A program made the position numbers and the translations under genes. From Zopfochytrium polystomum (Eukaryota; Chytridiomycota; Chytridiomycetes; Chytridiales; Chytridiaceae), in assembly GCA_025765615.1 (NCBI GenBank), contig JAIVFJ010000697.1, positions 1 through 14,130 on the forward strand: a stretch of DNA of 14,130 nt, given 5' to 3'. Below the pieces are notes generated by a model. That model was given only the letters and a program-made list of their open reading frames with translations. It was not told the DNA's origin and did not search any database. Within the stretch, counting starts at the first letter, position 1; each line of letters opens with the position of its first letter. Shown here one piece after another: positions 1 through 8,600 of the stretch.

Positions 1-247
1 TCCATGTCCTCCCAGTTGGTCACGACGCCGCGATCGATCGGATACCGCAGCGACAGAATGCCGCGCTTCGCCTGCGCCTCGTCGCCCACGTACGCGTCTT
101 TCCCTGCCGCGCCGAGCATCGTCCCGGCGTAGCGCGGGCGGCCGACGACCGCGGGAAACACGGCGCGCGGCGCGTCGTCGCTGGCGAATCCGGCCTTGCA
201 CAGCTCGTGCCGTTGTCGATCACGATGGCTGCACCGTCCGGGTGCAT
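1..247 (-). CDS. Divergent actin, 5' end only (runs off the left edge)
   Basis: Actin is the ATP-binding filament protein of the cytoskeleton. The minus strand from the ATG at 247 reads the N-terminal subdomain: IVIDNG near residue 8, then [39 protein letters not shown] and [14 protein letters not shown], which line up without gaps with residues of about 10-83 of conventional actin. The first and later segments are in different frames; one base appears to be missing at about 201-203, inside the phosphate-binding loop. The copy is divergent: the usual NGSGM loop reads NGTS before the break, and the methylated histidine of RPRH is a tyrosine. Conventional fungal actins are much closer to one another than this, so a paralogue is likely. 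The ATG at 247 is chosen because it gives the usual short N-terminus; an in-frame ATG at 349 would add 34 residues without actin character. The remaining three quarters lie outside the window. Confidence 0.85.
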
Positions 248-560
248 GGCAAAAAAACTTTGTAGCAGCGGGTCTGTCTCGTCGATGTGTTGGGTGGTGC
301 GGGTGGTGGAGGGGGATGGGGGCGCCAAGCGTTTCTCGCCGGGTAGCACGGGGGGGCGCGGGCGTCCTCGCTAATACTATGGATAATAAATCATGACCCA
401 CCCTCCTTCCGCAAGCAGCCGCAGATCCACCCGCATGGTGTTCATCCACAGTGCCACCCATGCGGCACGCATTGGAACTGGCGACGAAGCGGTTCGCCCG
501 GCGATCACCGTCAGTCTGAGAGAGTCGCTCATACGCGAGGAGGGGTAACACGTGGGCACA

Positions 561-592
<32 letters not shown>

Positions 593-690
593 TAGAGGAG
601 AGATAGGAGAGAGAGAGAGAGAGAGAGAGGAGTAGAGAAGGAGAGAGAGGAGAGATGGGAGAGAGAGATGAGAGCGAGAAGAGGGAGGAT

Positions 691-724
<34 letters not shown>

Positions 725-1185
725 GAGAGAGAAGGAGAGAGAGAGAGAGAGAGAGGTGACTGGTTGTCGCGAAGTGCAATGTTATTAATTTCCATTCTAA
801 TGACCTCATGATCAGCTGACCGACAATATTGCCCACAAAAGATGCAAGTAAGACCGAAACATCGGTGATGTAATGGGCTTAGTTGGTCAAACGTCTATCA
901 AGGACGGCAACTCCAGGAATTGGTGGAAATCAGCTGTTGACAAAAGTAGCAGGTGGTTTTACTTCTCTTTCGGAAAATTTGAAAAAAAATCAATGAGGAA
1001 ATAGTGGGAGGGAGCGGACTGAGAGAACAAAAATAAAAAGAGTGAGGGTAATGCAGATTTGAATGCTGACGGAAGGAGAGACTGGTGGACACCGCAGGGG
1101 AAGGGTAGATATACGAGGAGTTGACTTTCTGACCCGAAATCCCAAAGGGGAAAGAGAAACAGAACACAAAGGAGCCTTTTAGTTC
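248..1185. other. Intergenic region between actin start and AttH-like gene end
   Basis: No gene is supported here. The part next to the actin start is presumably its promoter; on the minus strand a CCAAT pentamer (plus-strand ATTGG near 472) lies about 225 nt upstream of the actin ATG. The centre is filled by the GA/CT tract described separately. Small open frames in the region are low-complexity translations of that tract or lack any recognisable motif. Confidence 0.6.
559..756. repeat. GA/CT-rich simple-sequence tract (about 200 nt)
   Basis: The plus strand is almost pure purine, with runs of GA interrupted by AGG, ATAG and GATG. The corresponding CT-rich strand is the coding-sense strand of the actin gene, and the tract lies about 310-510 nt upstream of its ATG, where fungal genes often have pyrimidine-rich promoter elements. 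Long polypurine tracts can also form triplex DNA; that is inference only. Confidence 0.9.
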
Positions 1186-1466
1186 TCACGCAGAGGCCTT
1201 CACCGTTGTGATTTCGGTGGTACCATATCCCACAGCGTGCCGGCCAAACAAGCTGACGTCCATGACCGAAAACCCTTCGTACGCGATTCCCGCTGCCGAG
1301 GTCGTGTTATATTGCTCCTGGTCTAGGCTGGTCGCCGCCACGTTGATGTAGTCGCCGTCGGGAAAAGTCAGGCGGTGCTTGGTGTGGTACCTGGATTGTT
1401 TCAAGATGTGGAGAGAGAGCGATTGAGTGGGGAGATGGTGGAACGCGTGGAGGGTCAGCGATATGT

Positions 1467-1512
<46 letters not shown>

Positions 1513-2576
1513 TGTATGAAGCAGGTGTGATGGGTGGGGTGTGACCGTCAGCAAAACATGTCCCTTACGTGATGTTGGTGTTCTTCGACGTGTACAGCCC
1601 ATCCGCAAGCGGTGTAAACTTGAAGGTCTTTGTAACATGAGTCCCATTATCAAACCGGAACGTCGCCAGCCTCCTCTTCGTCGTCGCCGTATCCACCGCC
1701 CAAATCGACGCCCTGATCGGCGTCCCGGGCAAAATCAGCGAAAACCACGTGTAGTTGCCCCCCGTCGACGATCCACTCCCGGGCACCGAGAATTGCCGGT
1801 CGTACCATGTGAAGCTGCGCGCGGGGTCTACAGCAACGACCGCGCCGGGCCAGCGTAATGTTCCCAGATGTTCGGCCCTTTGTGAGACCCCACTCGACGC
1901 AGGCGGCTCCCATCAGCTCGAACTGGCCCATGCCGCCGTTGAGCAGCACCGCCGAGGTCGCGTCGACGACGAGGTCAAAGGTGTTGTTCGGCGCGCGGCT
2001 CCACGAGTGCAGCTGGGTCACGTTATCGGCGGACAAGGCGTCGATGCCGTTCAGCGACGCGCTGCGGCGGAGGAGGGGTGCGCTCGACGAAGAAGAGGTG
2101 GACCACGCGAACGGGCCGGTGGTGAACTCGCTGTAAACGTTCTGGGAAAAGGATTTGTGTTGATATCGTAAACCGAGATGTGGGTTGTGGCGAGGTAGCT
2201 GGAGCCGGTGCCAATGTACATGACGTGGTTGATGAGAAGGTACTGGTGGTTGTTGCTGGCTGTCACGAACGAGCCTGTCCAGTAAGAACTGAGCTGGCCC
2301 ACTGGCATCACGTCCTGGGATGTCGTGAGGTTACTTGCACCGAGAAGTGCCGGTACGGTTGACTTCATAGATAAGAAATGAAGCGGGGGGGTGAGGGGGC
2401 GTGATTCTGATAAGCAAATGCCGAAAGGTTGGGGTGGTGCTAGTGGAAGGGAGGAAATCTCACCTCAAGCAGAATCGATCCCGAGTCTGGAGTAAAGTCG
2501 TAAGCGTTATTGTTGGCCTGCGCCGGGAAGCCAGGCTGGCAATTACTGCGTATAAAGCAAGGCGAAGGCTCATCAT
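1186..2576 (-). CDS. Secreted AttH/CrtC (lipocalin-like) domain protein, three exons
   Basis: This belongs to the fungal AttH/CrtC family (kievitone hydratase-like, two lipocalin-type barrels); the substrate cannot be predicted. Exon 1 (2576-2464) begins MMSLRLALYAVIASLAS and encodes a secretion signal probably cut after AQA. Intron 1 is 2363-2463 (GTGAGA...AAG), exon 2 is 2362-1569, intron 2 is 1391-1568 (GTAAGG...CAG) and exon 3 is 1390-1186, ending in TGA. Family-typical segments in order: YWTGSFVTASNNHQYLLINH, QLHSWSRAPNNTFDLVVDAT, LLNGGMGQFELMG, EWGLTKGRTSGNITL, SFTWYDRQFSVPG, NYTWFSLILPGTPIRASIW, FPDGDYINVAATSLDQEQY and AYEGFSVMDVSLFG. Many NxT sequons fit an extracellular glycoprotein. 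Junction phases give about 370 residues, normal for the family, but only if a base is missing at 2524-2526, one is missing near 2142, and one is extra in the GGG at 1847-1849. Either assembly errors or a recent pseudogene. Confidence 0.75.
1464..1516. repeat. (GT)n microsatellite inside an intron
   Basis: A nearly uninterrupted GT run of about 50 nt lies within intron 2 of the AttH-like gene. On the gene's strand it reads (CA)n and accounts for most of why this intron (178 nt) is longer than most others here. Confidence 0.95.
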
Positions 2577-2675
2577 AATTGTTGACCTAATTTTTTGGGG
2601 CAGGAGGCAGTGGGGACTGGGGTTGGTTTGTGCAATGCTTTTGTGATGATCGAAGAAGTCACAGCGGTGCGACCC

Positions 2676-2683
2676 TTTTTATA
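2676..2683 (-). promoter_or_regulatory. TATA box upstream of the AttH-like gene
   Basis: The minus strand reads TATAAAAA about 100 nt upstream of the proposed ATG at 2576. This is a good match to the TATA consensus at a reasonable distance and supports the chosen start exon. Confidence 0.5.
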
Positions 2684-3281
2684 TCGATGACCGGAAGAAA
2701 TCGAGAGGTCTCCAAAATGTTACCACCGTGTTTCCGAGCCAAATCGGCCCTGTCTTTCGGATGGAGAGATAAAAAAATTCCTTGGAAAAAGGAACGGGAA
2801 GGCGGAGTAGTCCGAAACCTTGGCGCAAAACATACCGCCCCCGCGCCCAGTTCATCCGGATTTGCGTTCATGTTCATCCTCCTCCGTCTGTGGGCTTGCC
2901 TGTCGAGGCTACCTTCACTCGCTGCATTTCGGATGTAGTTTCGACTGAGAGTGAATGAGTGAGCGAATGAAACAGGGACTGAGACGGGGGCGGAGACGGA
3001 GACGGAGAGGAAGCCGGCGGCGAGAGCAAGGACGATCAAGCAGGTCCCAAATCTCCGGGGGCAACCGGCGGAGTACGATCGGGACTCGAAAACTATTCAA
3101 CAGGGGATTCAAGAAATGAAAAAAAGAAAAAAAAAAAGGGATCCAGCTGCCGAGGACGGAGGTCCGAGCGTGGCGGCCGTGATTGGGTTAAAGACAAACA
3201 ATATGAATTTAGGGCTGCTCCCACAAGAAGGCAACAGCAAATCCTTCATGACAGGTCGCCACGGATGTCACAAGAACTGAT

Positions 3282-3288
3282 TATATAA
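3282..3288 (+). promoter_or_regulatory. TATA element 5' of tRNA-Tyr
   Basis: TATATAA begins 36 nt before the first base of the mature tRNA. Upstream TATA-like elements that place TFIIIB at about -30 are known for tRNA genes in fungi and plants, so a role in Pol III initiation is plausible. Confidence 0.5.
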
Positions 3289-3317
3289 GTATTTGCTTAC
3301 GACTAACGATATGCATC

Positions 3318-3406
3318 CCGACCATAGCTCAGTTGGAAGAGCGCATGACTGTAAAGGTACTCAAACCGTTATCATGAGGTCCCCAGTTCGAACCTGGGTG
3401 GTCGGA
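3318..3406 (+). tRNA. tRNA-Tyr(GUA) with 16-nt intron
   Basis: A full cloverleaf can be drawn. The acceptor stem pairs CCGACCA (3318-3324) with TGGTCGG (3399-3405), with discriminator A at 3406. The D-arm is GCTC/GAGC. The anticodon stem pairs CATGA (3344-3348) with TCATG (3372-3376). The loop reads CTGTAA followed by the intron and A, giving anticodon GTA at 3351-3353. The T-arm pairs CCCAG with CTGGG around TTCGAAC (3382-3398). The intron occupies 3355-3370 between positions 37 and 38, the canonical site, and must be removed by the tRNA splicing endonuclease. The mature length is 73 nt before CCA addition. Internal A and B boxes are intact. Confidence 0.96.
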
Positions 3407-3424
3407 TCACTTACCCAATCCAAC

Positions 3425-3428
3425 TTTT
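3425..3428 (+). terminator. Pol III T-run terminator
   Basis: TTTT begins 19 nt after the tRNA discriminator base. A stronger T6 run at 3454-3459 could act as back-up. Short T runs on the coding strand are sufficient for RNA polymerase III release. Confidence 0.6.
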
Positions 3429-3984
3429 CTCCGATAAATGTATATTACTGACGTTTTTTGCAATTTGTGTCGAGCTTCATTTTCCCAGGCCCTGGCAATG
3501 ACTGGTGCTCTTTGTCACCTCAAAGCCAGAGTACGCGTGTCGATGGAACGACTGCAATGGAGCAAGCGCCGCTGAAGTTGCATGAGTTGAAAGCCAATTT
3601 GTATTTGGAGTTGTCACACCGATTGGCTCCGTTAAAATTGGCGCATACGCGGAGTAAAGAAGGAAAATTGTTTGGATAGCAGAGTTGTACACTTTGGTTG
3701 TTCCCGTCCCGCTTTTCCCAAATCTTTCCACCCGAATTGCTCGCGAGAGCATTCTTCGTTTTCGAAGCGGCTCCAGTCATAATGCCCGCCTTCGCACTGG
3801 CTGTTCTTGATTTCGCCTGAAGTCGTCGTTTATCGCGCCAACGAATGTAAGAGAAGCAAAAAAACAACAGCGTACAAAACCTTGTCAGAGGAATGCACCG
3901 ATGTAGCAAGAGAACTCCGAAGAAAGAAAAAAAAAAGAATAAAAATAAAAATAAAAATAAAAAAAATAAAAAACGAAGGTGTCC
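3429..3984. other. Spacer between tRNA-Tyr and the ART-like gene 3' end
   Basis: No gene is supported. The region ends in a long A-rich tract on the plus strand (about 3917-3976, AAAAT-type units), which is a T-rich 3' flank for the minus-strand gene that stops at 3985. Open frames of 70-130 codons here show no recognisable features. Confidence 0.5.
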
Positions 3985-3994
3985 CTACCTTCGT
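3973..3994 (-). other. Perfect 8-bp hairpin at a stop codon followed by T-rich tract
   Basis: ACGAAGGT (3973-3980) and ACCTTCGT (3987-3994) are perfect reverse complements around the 6-nt loop GTCCCT. On the minus strand the TAG stop of the ART-like gene (3987-3985) lies at the stem-loop boundary, and a roughly 60-nt T-rich stretch follows. It resembles a bacterial intrinsic terminator, but in a nuclear genome a 3'-end or RNA-stability role, or chance, is more likely. Confidence 0.45.
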
Positions 3995-4878
3995 CCCAGC
4001 CTTTTTTTGCACGCCCCGCCGCGCCGCCGCCCAGCAGCGCGCCTCCGCAGCCTGCCGATCTCGACGATGCAGTCCTTTGGAATCGCGCCTCCATGAGCAC
4101 TTCCTTGTCGTCTTTGGACCAGATGTGCGCTCGAGTGCGGACTTGCTTGTGCGTCGACTTTTGGACGTCGGAGCGGCCAGCCTCGTGGTCCCAGGGACCG
4201 CGGTGGGTGGGTCCCAGTCCGAGCCCAGGTGCGTCACTCGGACGCTCAGGGTCGAAAGGTCCTTGATTTTGTCCTGGGCAGCTTCGTGCGGTCGATCTGG
4301 GTTGGTGGGGGGCGTTGTTGCCTGCAAGGAAATAATGACATCAGCAGGGCAACCGTTTCGCCCGCACCTTTGCGATTTTTCCGTTGCCGGGTTGCCGCTT
4401 GCGAACCGCTTGGCACGGTCGGTGGTCGTGGAAACAAAGTCGCTTGGATGCGACACCTTGTTGCCGACATGACATGTGGGGCAGCTGGAGGGGTTGCTGC
4501 ACAAGGAGTGAAGGAAAAGATGGTGAGCAGGGGAGGGCGGAGGGTATCGAGGTGGGGAAACTATGGAGACTGCGGGCGAAGGGTCACAAGCCTCACATTT
4601 GTTATTCGGATCGCCCTGATTCAGGTACTGGGATGTGGGTCGGATTTCGCCGTGAGATTTCAAGCTGGAGACGTTGTTGTCGTTGAGCGCTCGATACAGG
4701 TACTTGCCGCGTCATCTAGGGAGGACAGAGGAAAGTAAGTGAGAGTTGGGAGTGGTAACTCTAACTCCAGCTGCCGAACTTCGCACAAACCTGCAGCGAT
4801 AACGGAGGTGTTACAGAAGGCAAGGACGAAGAAGATGGCGGCCAGTACAGTCAGGAAAGAACAGGCGCCAGAGATTCT
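3985..4878 (-). CDS. Probable secreted protein with ADP-ribosyltransferase-like fold, multiply broken
   Basis: The start is unresolved. The first usable frame (4878-4791) has a hydrophobic stretch, FLTVLAAIFFVLAF, ending SVIAA, that looks like a secretion signal, but no in-frame ATG precedes it. Proposed introns are 4716-4790 (GTTTGT...TAG), 4497-4596 (GTGAGG...CAG) and 4297-4367 (GTGCGG...CAG). Later exons contain YLYRAL, then SDFVSTTTDRAKRFA, GKIAK, IDRTKL, and DDKEVLME followed after a break by IPKDCIVEI; the stop is TAG at 3987-3985. The order Arg (YRAL), STT, and Glu before VL resembles the R-S-E class of ADP-ribosyltransferase folds. Each exon changes frame: single bases seem missing near 4704, 4466, 4387, 4277, 4250 and 4087. 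With these allowed, all three junction phases agree, which supports the exon model. Activity is not shown; the family call rests on motif pattern only, and as read here the gene encodes no intact product. Confidence 0.45.
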
Positions 4879-5668
4879 CTATTGGGCTCAGGTTCGTGCT
4901 GGCCAGTCAAAAACTTTCAATCATGTTTCTGAAGACATTCTCCCACTTTCACTGCTTTGTGAGCTGGTGCATTGCCTTGCTGATAGATGTCGTTGGCAGT
5001 CAGATCCTTTTGAGATTCCAATTCCTATCCAGTTGGTCCAGAAAACCTTCAACTCCACTTTCAAATGTCAATATACTTGGTAGAGTTAAATAAATATGAT
5101 GCCGGGCAGAGCCCGCCCCAGGAGAGATGTAATGCCTTTCTGAAATTCCGGCGCGCGCGTCGACTTGACTGCGAACTTTTGGGGCGGGCAGCGAAAGGCA
5201 GTAGCCAGGTTCCAAAAAAAGATCGTTCGTCAGAAACGGAGTGGAAGGAGGTGGCTGGAGAGAAGGTGTTGCGGAAACTTCTCGCGAACGCCCAGAACTG
5301 GCGAGGGCGGCGTGGACAGTGAGACATGCGACCTTTCGATCTGGAGAGTCGCATGCTAACATTGAGCTAAGGAGCTCTTCGACAACCATCAAAGGGAAGG
5401 TGGGCGTTTCTCCTGCGCAATCGATGATCGTTGGAATCCGCGTCCTGCGCCGCTCCCACACGAAACGCATCGGCAAACGACAGGCTGACCTGTTATACCC
5501 CCGTTGACCATCTGTCTTTCGCAGTGCACTTTAGGCGATGACGCTAACCGCCGTTCTGCGGCACAATTAAAGGTTTTTAACCACTGAAAAGGAAAAAGAA
5601 AACGGGGGATAAAGCAAGGAAACAAAAAACCGGAAAAAGACGTGCCCAAACTGACAGCCCCCCATCAA
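4879..5668. other. Spacer between the ART-like gene and the phosphatase gene 3' end
   Basis: About 790 nt with no supported gene. The largest frame is 158 codons on the minus strand (5000-5476); it shows no signal peptide, membrane segment or family motif, and base composition here is less GC-rich than in the neighbouring coding exons. Any missing 5' exon of the ART-like gene should lie in the left part of this stretch. Confidence 0.5.
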
Positions 5669-7696
5669 TCATAGCCTCGACTTCAAAGTTCCTCCTGCTC
5701 CGCCACCAACAGCGCCCTCCGCGGCCGCCCCGCGCGTCAGCACCTTCACCAGAGCCTCCAACCTCGGCTCCCTCTTCCCCGCCGCCAACCCCGCATCCGC
5801 CACCCTCACTGTGCCCCTCGCGACCCCTTGCAGCCCAGCCTCCGGTGTGCCACAACCCTCGCTGCCGCCCAGCTGCGCCGCCAGCTCGCGCCGCTCCTCC
5901 TCCGTCTTCGGCGCGTCAAAAAACACGACTGTGACGGTCACGTCGTCCCGGAAGCTGCGCGAGTGCGGCGGCGGGATCGCGAGGACCCGCGCCAGCCGCT
6001 CCTCGGGGCTCAGGTCGCGCGCCGTGGCGCTGACACGCGGCCGCTGGTCGCGTCCAGGATCGGTTGCCCGCCGAGCGCGTTGCGGACGAGGCTGGTCGCC
6101 GCGCAGGCGTCGGAGAGATTCCAGTCGCTTGCGGGCGGTGATGGTGATGGTGTTGGTGGTGGGGTGAGCAGCCCGCGGGCGGCCATGAATTTGTCGACGA
6201 CGTCGACGACGGACGAAGAGTCGAGCTCGTCAAAGAGGCCGTCCGTGGCGAGCACGAGGAAGCGGTCGCGGGAGGGGTCGATGCGGCGGTGAGTGATGAC
6301 GGGGCGGGCGTTGACGTATGGTGGGGTTAGGAATGCTTTGGGCAAGTTTGGGTTCCGCATGATCGCTTTTTGCACGTGCGCGGGCCATTTGTACATGGTG
6401 TCCCCTGTGAAGAGAGTTTGGTGAGCCAAAAGCTTTCACGCCCTGACATTTTTCAAATCGACTGAACGAAACGTGACGAACCAAAAGCGCGGGTGGGCAT
6501 CAGCCTCCCGAGGACACGTCCATTCATGATAACAGTAGACTCCTCCCCAGGATGATCCTCCTTCATTCTCTGCAACTCCTTTGGATTCCTTCCAGTCTGA
6601 TCTTCAGTCAACGCAATCGCCTCCACACCTCCGCCCGCCGATTTCCTTGTTCTGCCGACAACTGCCCTCGAATCGCCGACGCAGGCGACGTGAAGATCGT
6701 GTCCCTCCAAGTACGCAACGAGCGCGCACGATCCCGCCAGCGCCGCGCGAATGTGCGGAACGAGGTTCGTCGACTGCGCCGTCGACCCGTCCGCGGCACC
6801 CCAGATAGACATGTCCAGAGCAAGGTTGGTGATGTCGTCGTCGAGCCGCGTGAAGGCGGACTGGATGGCCGAGTGGACTGCCGTTACACGGGCTTGGTGG
6901 GCGTCGGACGATTCCAGTGGTTGGTCGGTTGTCGATGGTGGTGGTGGAAGGGAATCGAGCTCGAGCGTGATGTAAGAGGGAAGGAGAGTTGAGACTACTT
7001 CGGCGCACTCGGAGCCTCCGTGGCCGTCAAAGACGCTAAGTTGGCATGAAGGCGTTTCTCGTCAGCACGAAAACAAGAATTCGGGCTGCACTCCTCGAAT
7101 CAACGAACCCGAACAAAAACCCGTGCTGGGTGAGCACTTCACAGTGACGATCTTCGATCGGATCGTTGCTGCTGAGCTCATTCGTGTCGTACCGAACCGC
7201 GAGACCTTCGAGAAGGACCTTTTTCAACCCACGCTGCGGCGGATCGTGAGCGAGAACCATCCCCAGGACTGCTCCATGGCCGCGGCGTCCGCCCTCGGCA
7301 GCGTGACGGTTTGGTTCTCGCGGAGAAGCCTGTTGACGTCGATTGGGACAAGCCCAGGTGGTGGCTTCGTCTGCCCGTCGACATGGGGGGGCGGCGGCGG
7401 TCGGAGCGAGGAGACGGAGCGGTCGGCGAGGATTGGGTTCGGTCGTCGGGTCTGCGGAGCGGAGGAGCGGAGAAAAAGATCGAGTGCGCGAGCGCCCCGC
7501 GGCTGGCCCTGCTTGCGATAGCCCGGCGGGGAGCGACCAAGGCAGCCGCGGCGGCGGAAGTGTGGGCTGCTGGGATTGCTGGGCTGGGTGACGCAGCCCA
7601 GAAGGAGGCGCGGGCGGGTGGGGCGGAGGAGGCGGCGGCGGCGGCGGCGATAAGGGCAAGAGAACAACGTCCCGACCCAGCGCCGGACACAGCCAT
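5669..7696 (-). CDS. Mitochondrial PP2C-type protein phosphatase, PDP/Ptc5-like
   Basis: This is a metal-dependent (Mg/Mn) Ser/Thr phosphatase of the pyruvate dehydrogenase phosphatase group, which reactivates the PDH complex in the mitochondrial matrix. Exons: 7696-7109, 7035-6482 and 6404-5669, with introns 7036-7108 and 6405-6481, both starting GTTCGT. The Ala/Ser/Arg-rich start without acidic residues (MAVSGAGSGRCSLAL) fits a transit peptide. Motifs in order: VNRLLREN, YDTNELSSNDPIEDRH, VFDGHGGSE (metal-binding), HVACVGDSRAVVGR, GRVLGRLMPTRAFGDTMYKW (the PDP hallmark loop), FLVLATDGLFDEL and SRSFRDDVTVTVVFF (metal-binding Asp). Exon 2 (554 nt) is open throughout. One base appears missing at the G7 run 7385-7391, at 7228-7230 and at 6025-6030; with these the phases give about 626 residues, slightly long for the family because of an Ala/Gly-rich C-terminal tail. 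The ATG at 7696 is chosen over an upstream one that would translate the CA repeat. Confidence 0.85.
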
Positions 7697-7756
7697 TTGT
7701 TGTTTGTTGGGAGGTGCGGGCCTGTCTCTCTCTCTGATCACACTCACCTCACACTC

Positions 7757-7757
7757 A

Positions 7758-7796
<39 letters not shown>
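7757..7796. repeat. (CA)n microsatellite
   Basis: A run of about 18 CA units on the plus strand, 60 nt upstream of the phosphatase ATG, probably in its 5' leader or core promoter. Confidence 0.95.
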
Positions 7797-8042
7797 GCCG
7801 CACGCACTCGCTACACGAGCACACTTGCAACCGCGGGGTCTGTGCCCAAAGCGTGGTCCCGCGTCCGGCCTCGTCTCAGCCAGGCCAGGCTGGTTGCTTG
7901 TGGCTTTGTCAAATTAGGCCGGGCCGGCGCGGTCGTTCACAAAGCAACAGAGAGAAAACGAGAAAGAAGCGGCTAAGACAGAAGCGCCCGACAAGAGCGC
8001 GGGAGGATGATAAAACGGATGGAAGGAGGGGAGGGAATCGAG

Positions 8043-8044
8043 AA

Positions 8045-8077
<33 letters not shown>

Positions 8078-8080
8078 AAA
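8043..8080. repeat. Poly-A tract (plus strand)
   Basis: An uninterrupted run of 25 A followed by GAAG and nine more A. On the minus strand it is a T-tract starting about 20 nt after the dioxygenase stop codon. There is no flanking target-site duplication or coding remnant to suggest a retroposed copy. Confidence 0.95.
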
Positions 8081-8100
8081 TTCGTCACGAGCTTCTGCTC

Positions 8101-8558
8101 TCAGCGCATCCACGCCGAGATGGCCGCCCGATCCGCAGACACGGGAAGAACTTCGTGGTCCACGACGCCGCTGAGAAACAGCAGCAGTCGACCCTGCCGC
8201 GTCTCGACGACGGACTGGGAGCCCAGCGGCCGGAACAGCTTGATGTCGCCCCCGCTTCCCTTCGCGTGGTGGTCCGTCAGGTACAATACAGCCGTCACGC
8301 GCCGCTGCTCCTGGTCGTTTGGATCGTCCGTCGGAAAGGCGTCGCGGTGGCGCTGAGTCGGGGCGAAGAAGAAAAAGTTGAGTCGATCGCGTCGTGTGAG
8401 GGGGGGAGAGGAACCCTGCCGTTATCCCCCTGTTGTGATAAAAACCTCACCTCGTAACGACCCCCGTCGCCTTTGTAAACGGCCAGCTGCAGCTCCGTCT
8501 CGCCCGCGAGACTTATAAACTGGGAAAGATCTTCTTGCAACTCCTTCATCCGGAACAA
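8101..8558 (-). CDS. Short 2-oxoglutarate/Fe(II) dioxygenase, EGLN/prolyl 4-hydroxylase-like
   Basis: The product resembles the C-terminal half of the EGLN-type prolyl hydroxylase domain, enzymes that use O2 and 2-oxoglutarate to hydroxylate proline. Exon 1 (8558-8451) and exon 2 (8352-8101) flank an intron 8353-8450 (GTGAGG...CAG). Spliced motifs: ETELQLAVYKGDGGRYE joined to RHRDAFPTDD supplies the HxD iron ligands; RVTAVLYLTDHH, GSGGDIKLFRP and GRLLLFLSGVVDHEVLP supply the distal His; DRAAISAW supplies the 2-oxoglutarate-binding Arg. The frame is unbroken, giving 119 residues from the first ATG. That is about 70-100 residues short of a complete catalytic domain: the strands before the substrate loop are missing. 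The transporter stop codon is only 42 nt upstream, so no room exists for another exon unless it overlaps that gene. Either a truncated copy, a mis-assembled 5' end, or an unusual short form. Confidence 0.8.
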
Positions 8559-8600
8559 AATCGCCGCCTTTCTCCTCCTCCATCCTCACTCTGGTTTGGT

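Larger units (their letters stand above)
2577..3317. other. Spacer between AttH-like gene and tRNA-Tyr
   Basis: Apart from the TATA boxes listed separately and an A-rich stretch at about 3115-3138, I see no gene. Open frames up to 126 codons exist on the minus strand but show no domain, signal peptide or splice structure. Confidence 0.55.
7697..8100. other. Phosphatase promoter and dioxygenase 3' flank
   Basis: The 400-nt gap between two minus-strand genes holds only simple sequence: the (CA)n repeat next to the phosphatase start and the poly-A tract next to the dioxygenase stop. No gene is seen. Confidence 0.55.

Noticed and set aside
3807..4472. 221-codon plus-strand frame
   Set aside because: It is antisense to the ART-like gene and begins in the A-rich tract (lysine repeats); no motif.
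3830..4663. 277-codon continuous frame on the minus strand
   Set aside because: It crosses proposed introns and includes a low-complexity FFIFFIFIF stretch translated from the T-rich tract. Only fragments of it coincide with the ART-like exons; as a whole it has no coherent domain.
5000..5476. 158-codon minus-strand frame
   Set aside because: No domain, signal or splice-linked neighbour was seen; the composition fits intergenic sequence.
8043..8080. Poly-A tract as the tail of a retroposed element
   Set aside because: No element body or target-site duplication flanks it, and similar A/T runs occur near other genes here (3917-3976, 12073-12088).
7311..8356. Long plus-strand frames of about 220 codons
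   Set aside because: They are antisense shadows of GC-rich PP2C and dioxygenase exons and translate the CA and poly-A repeats into THTH and KKK runs.
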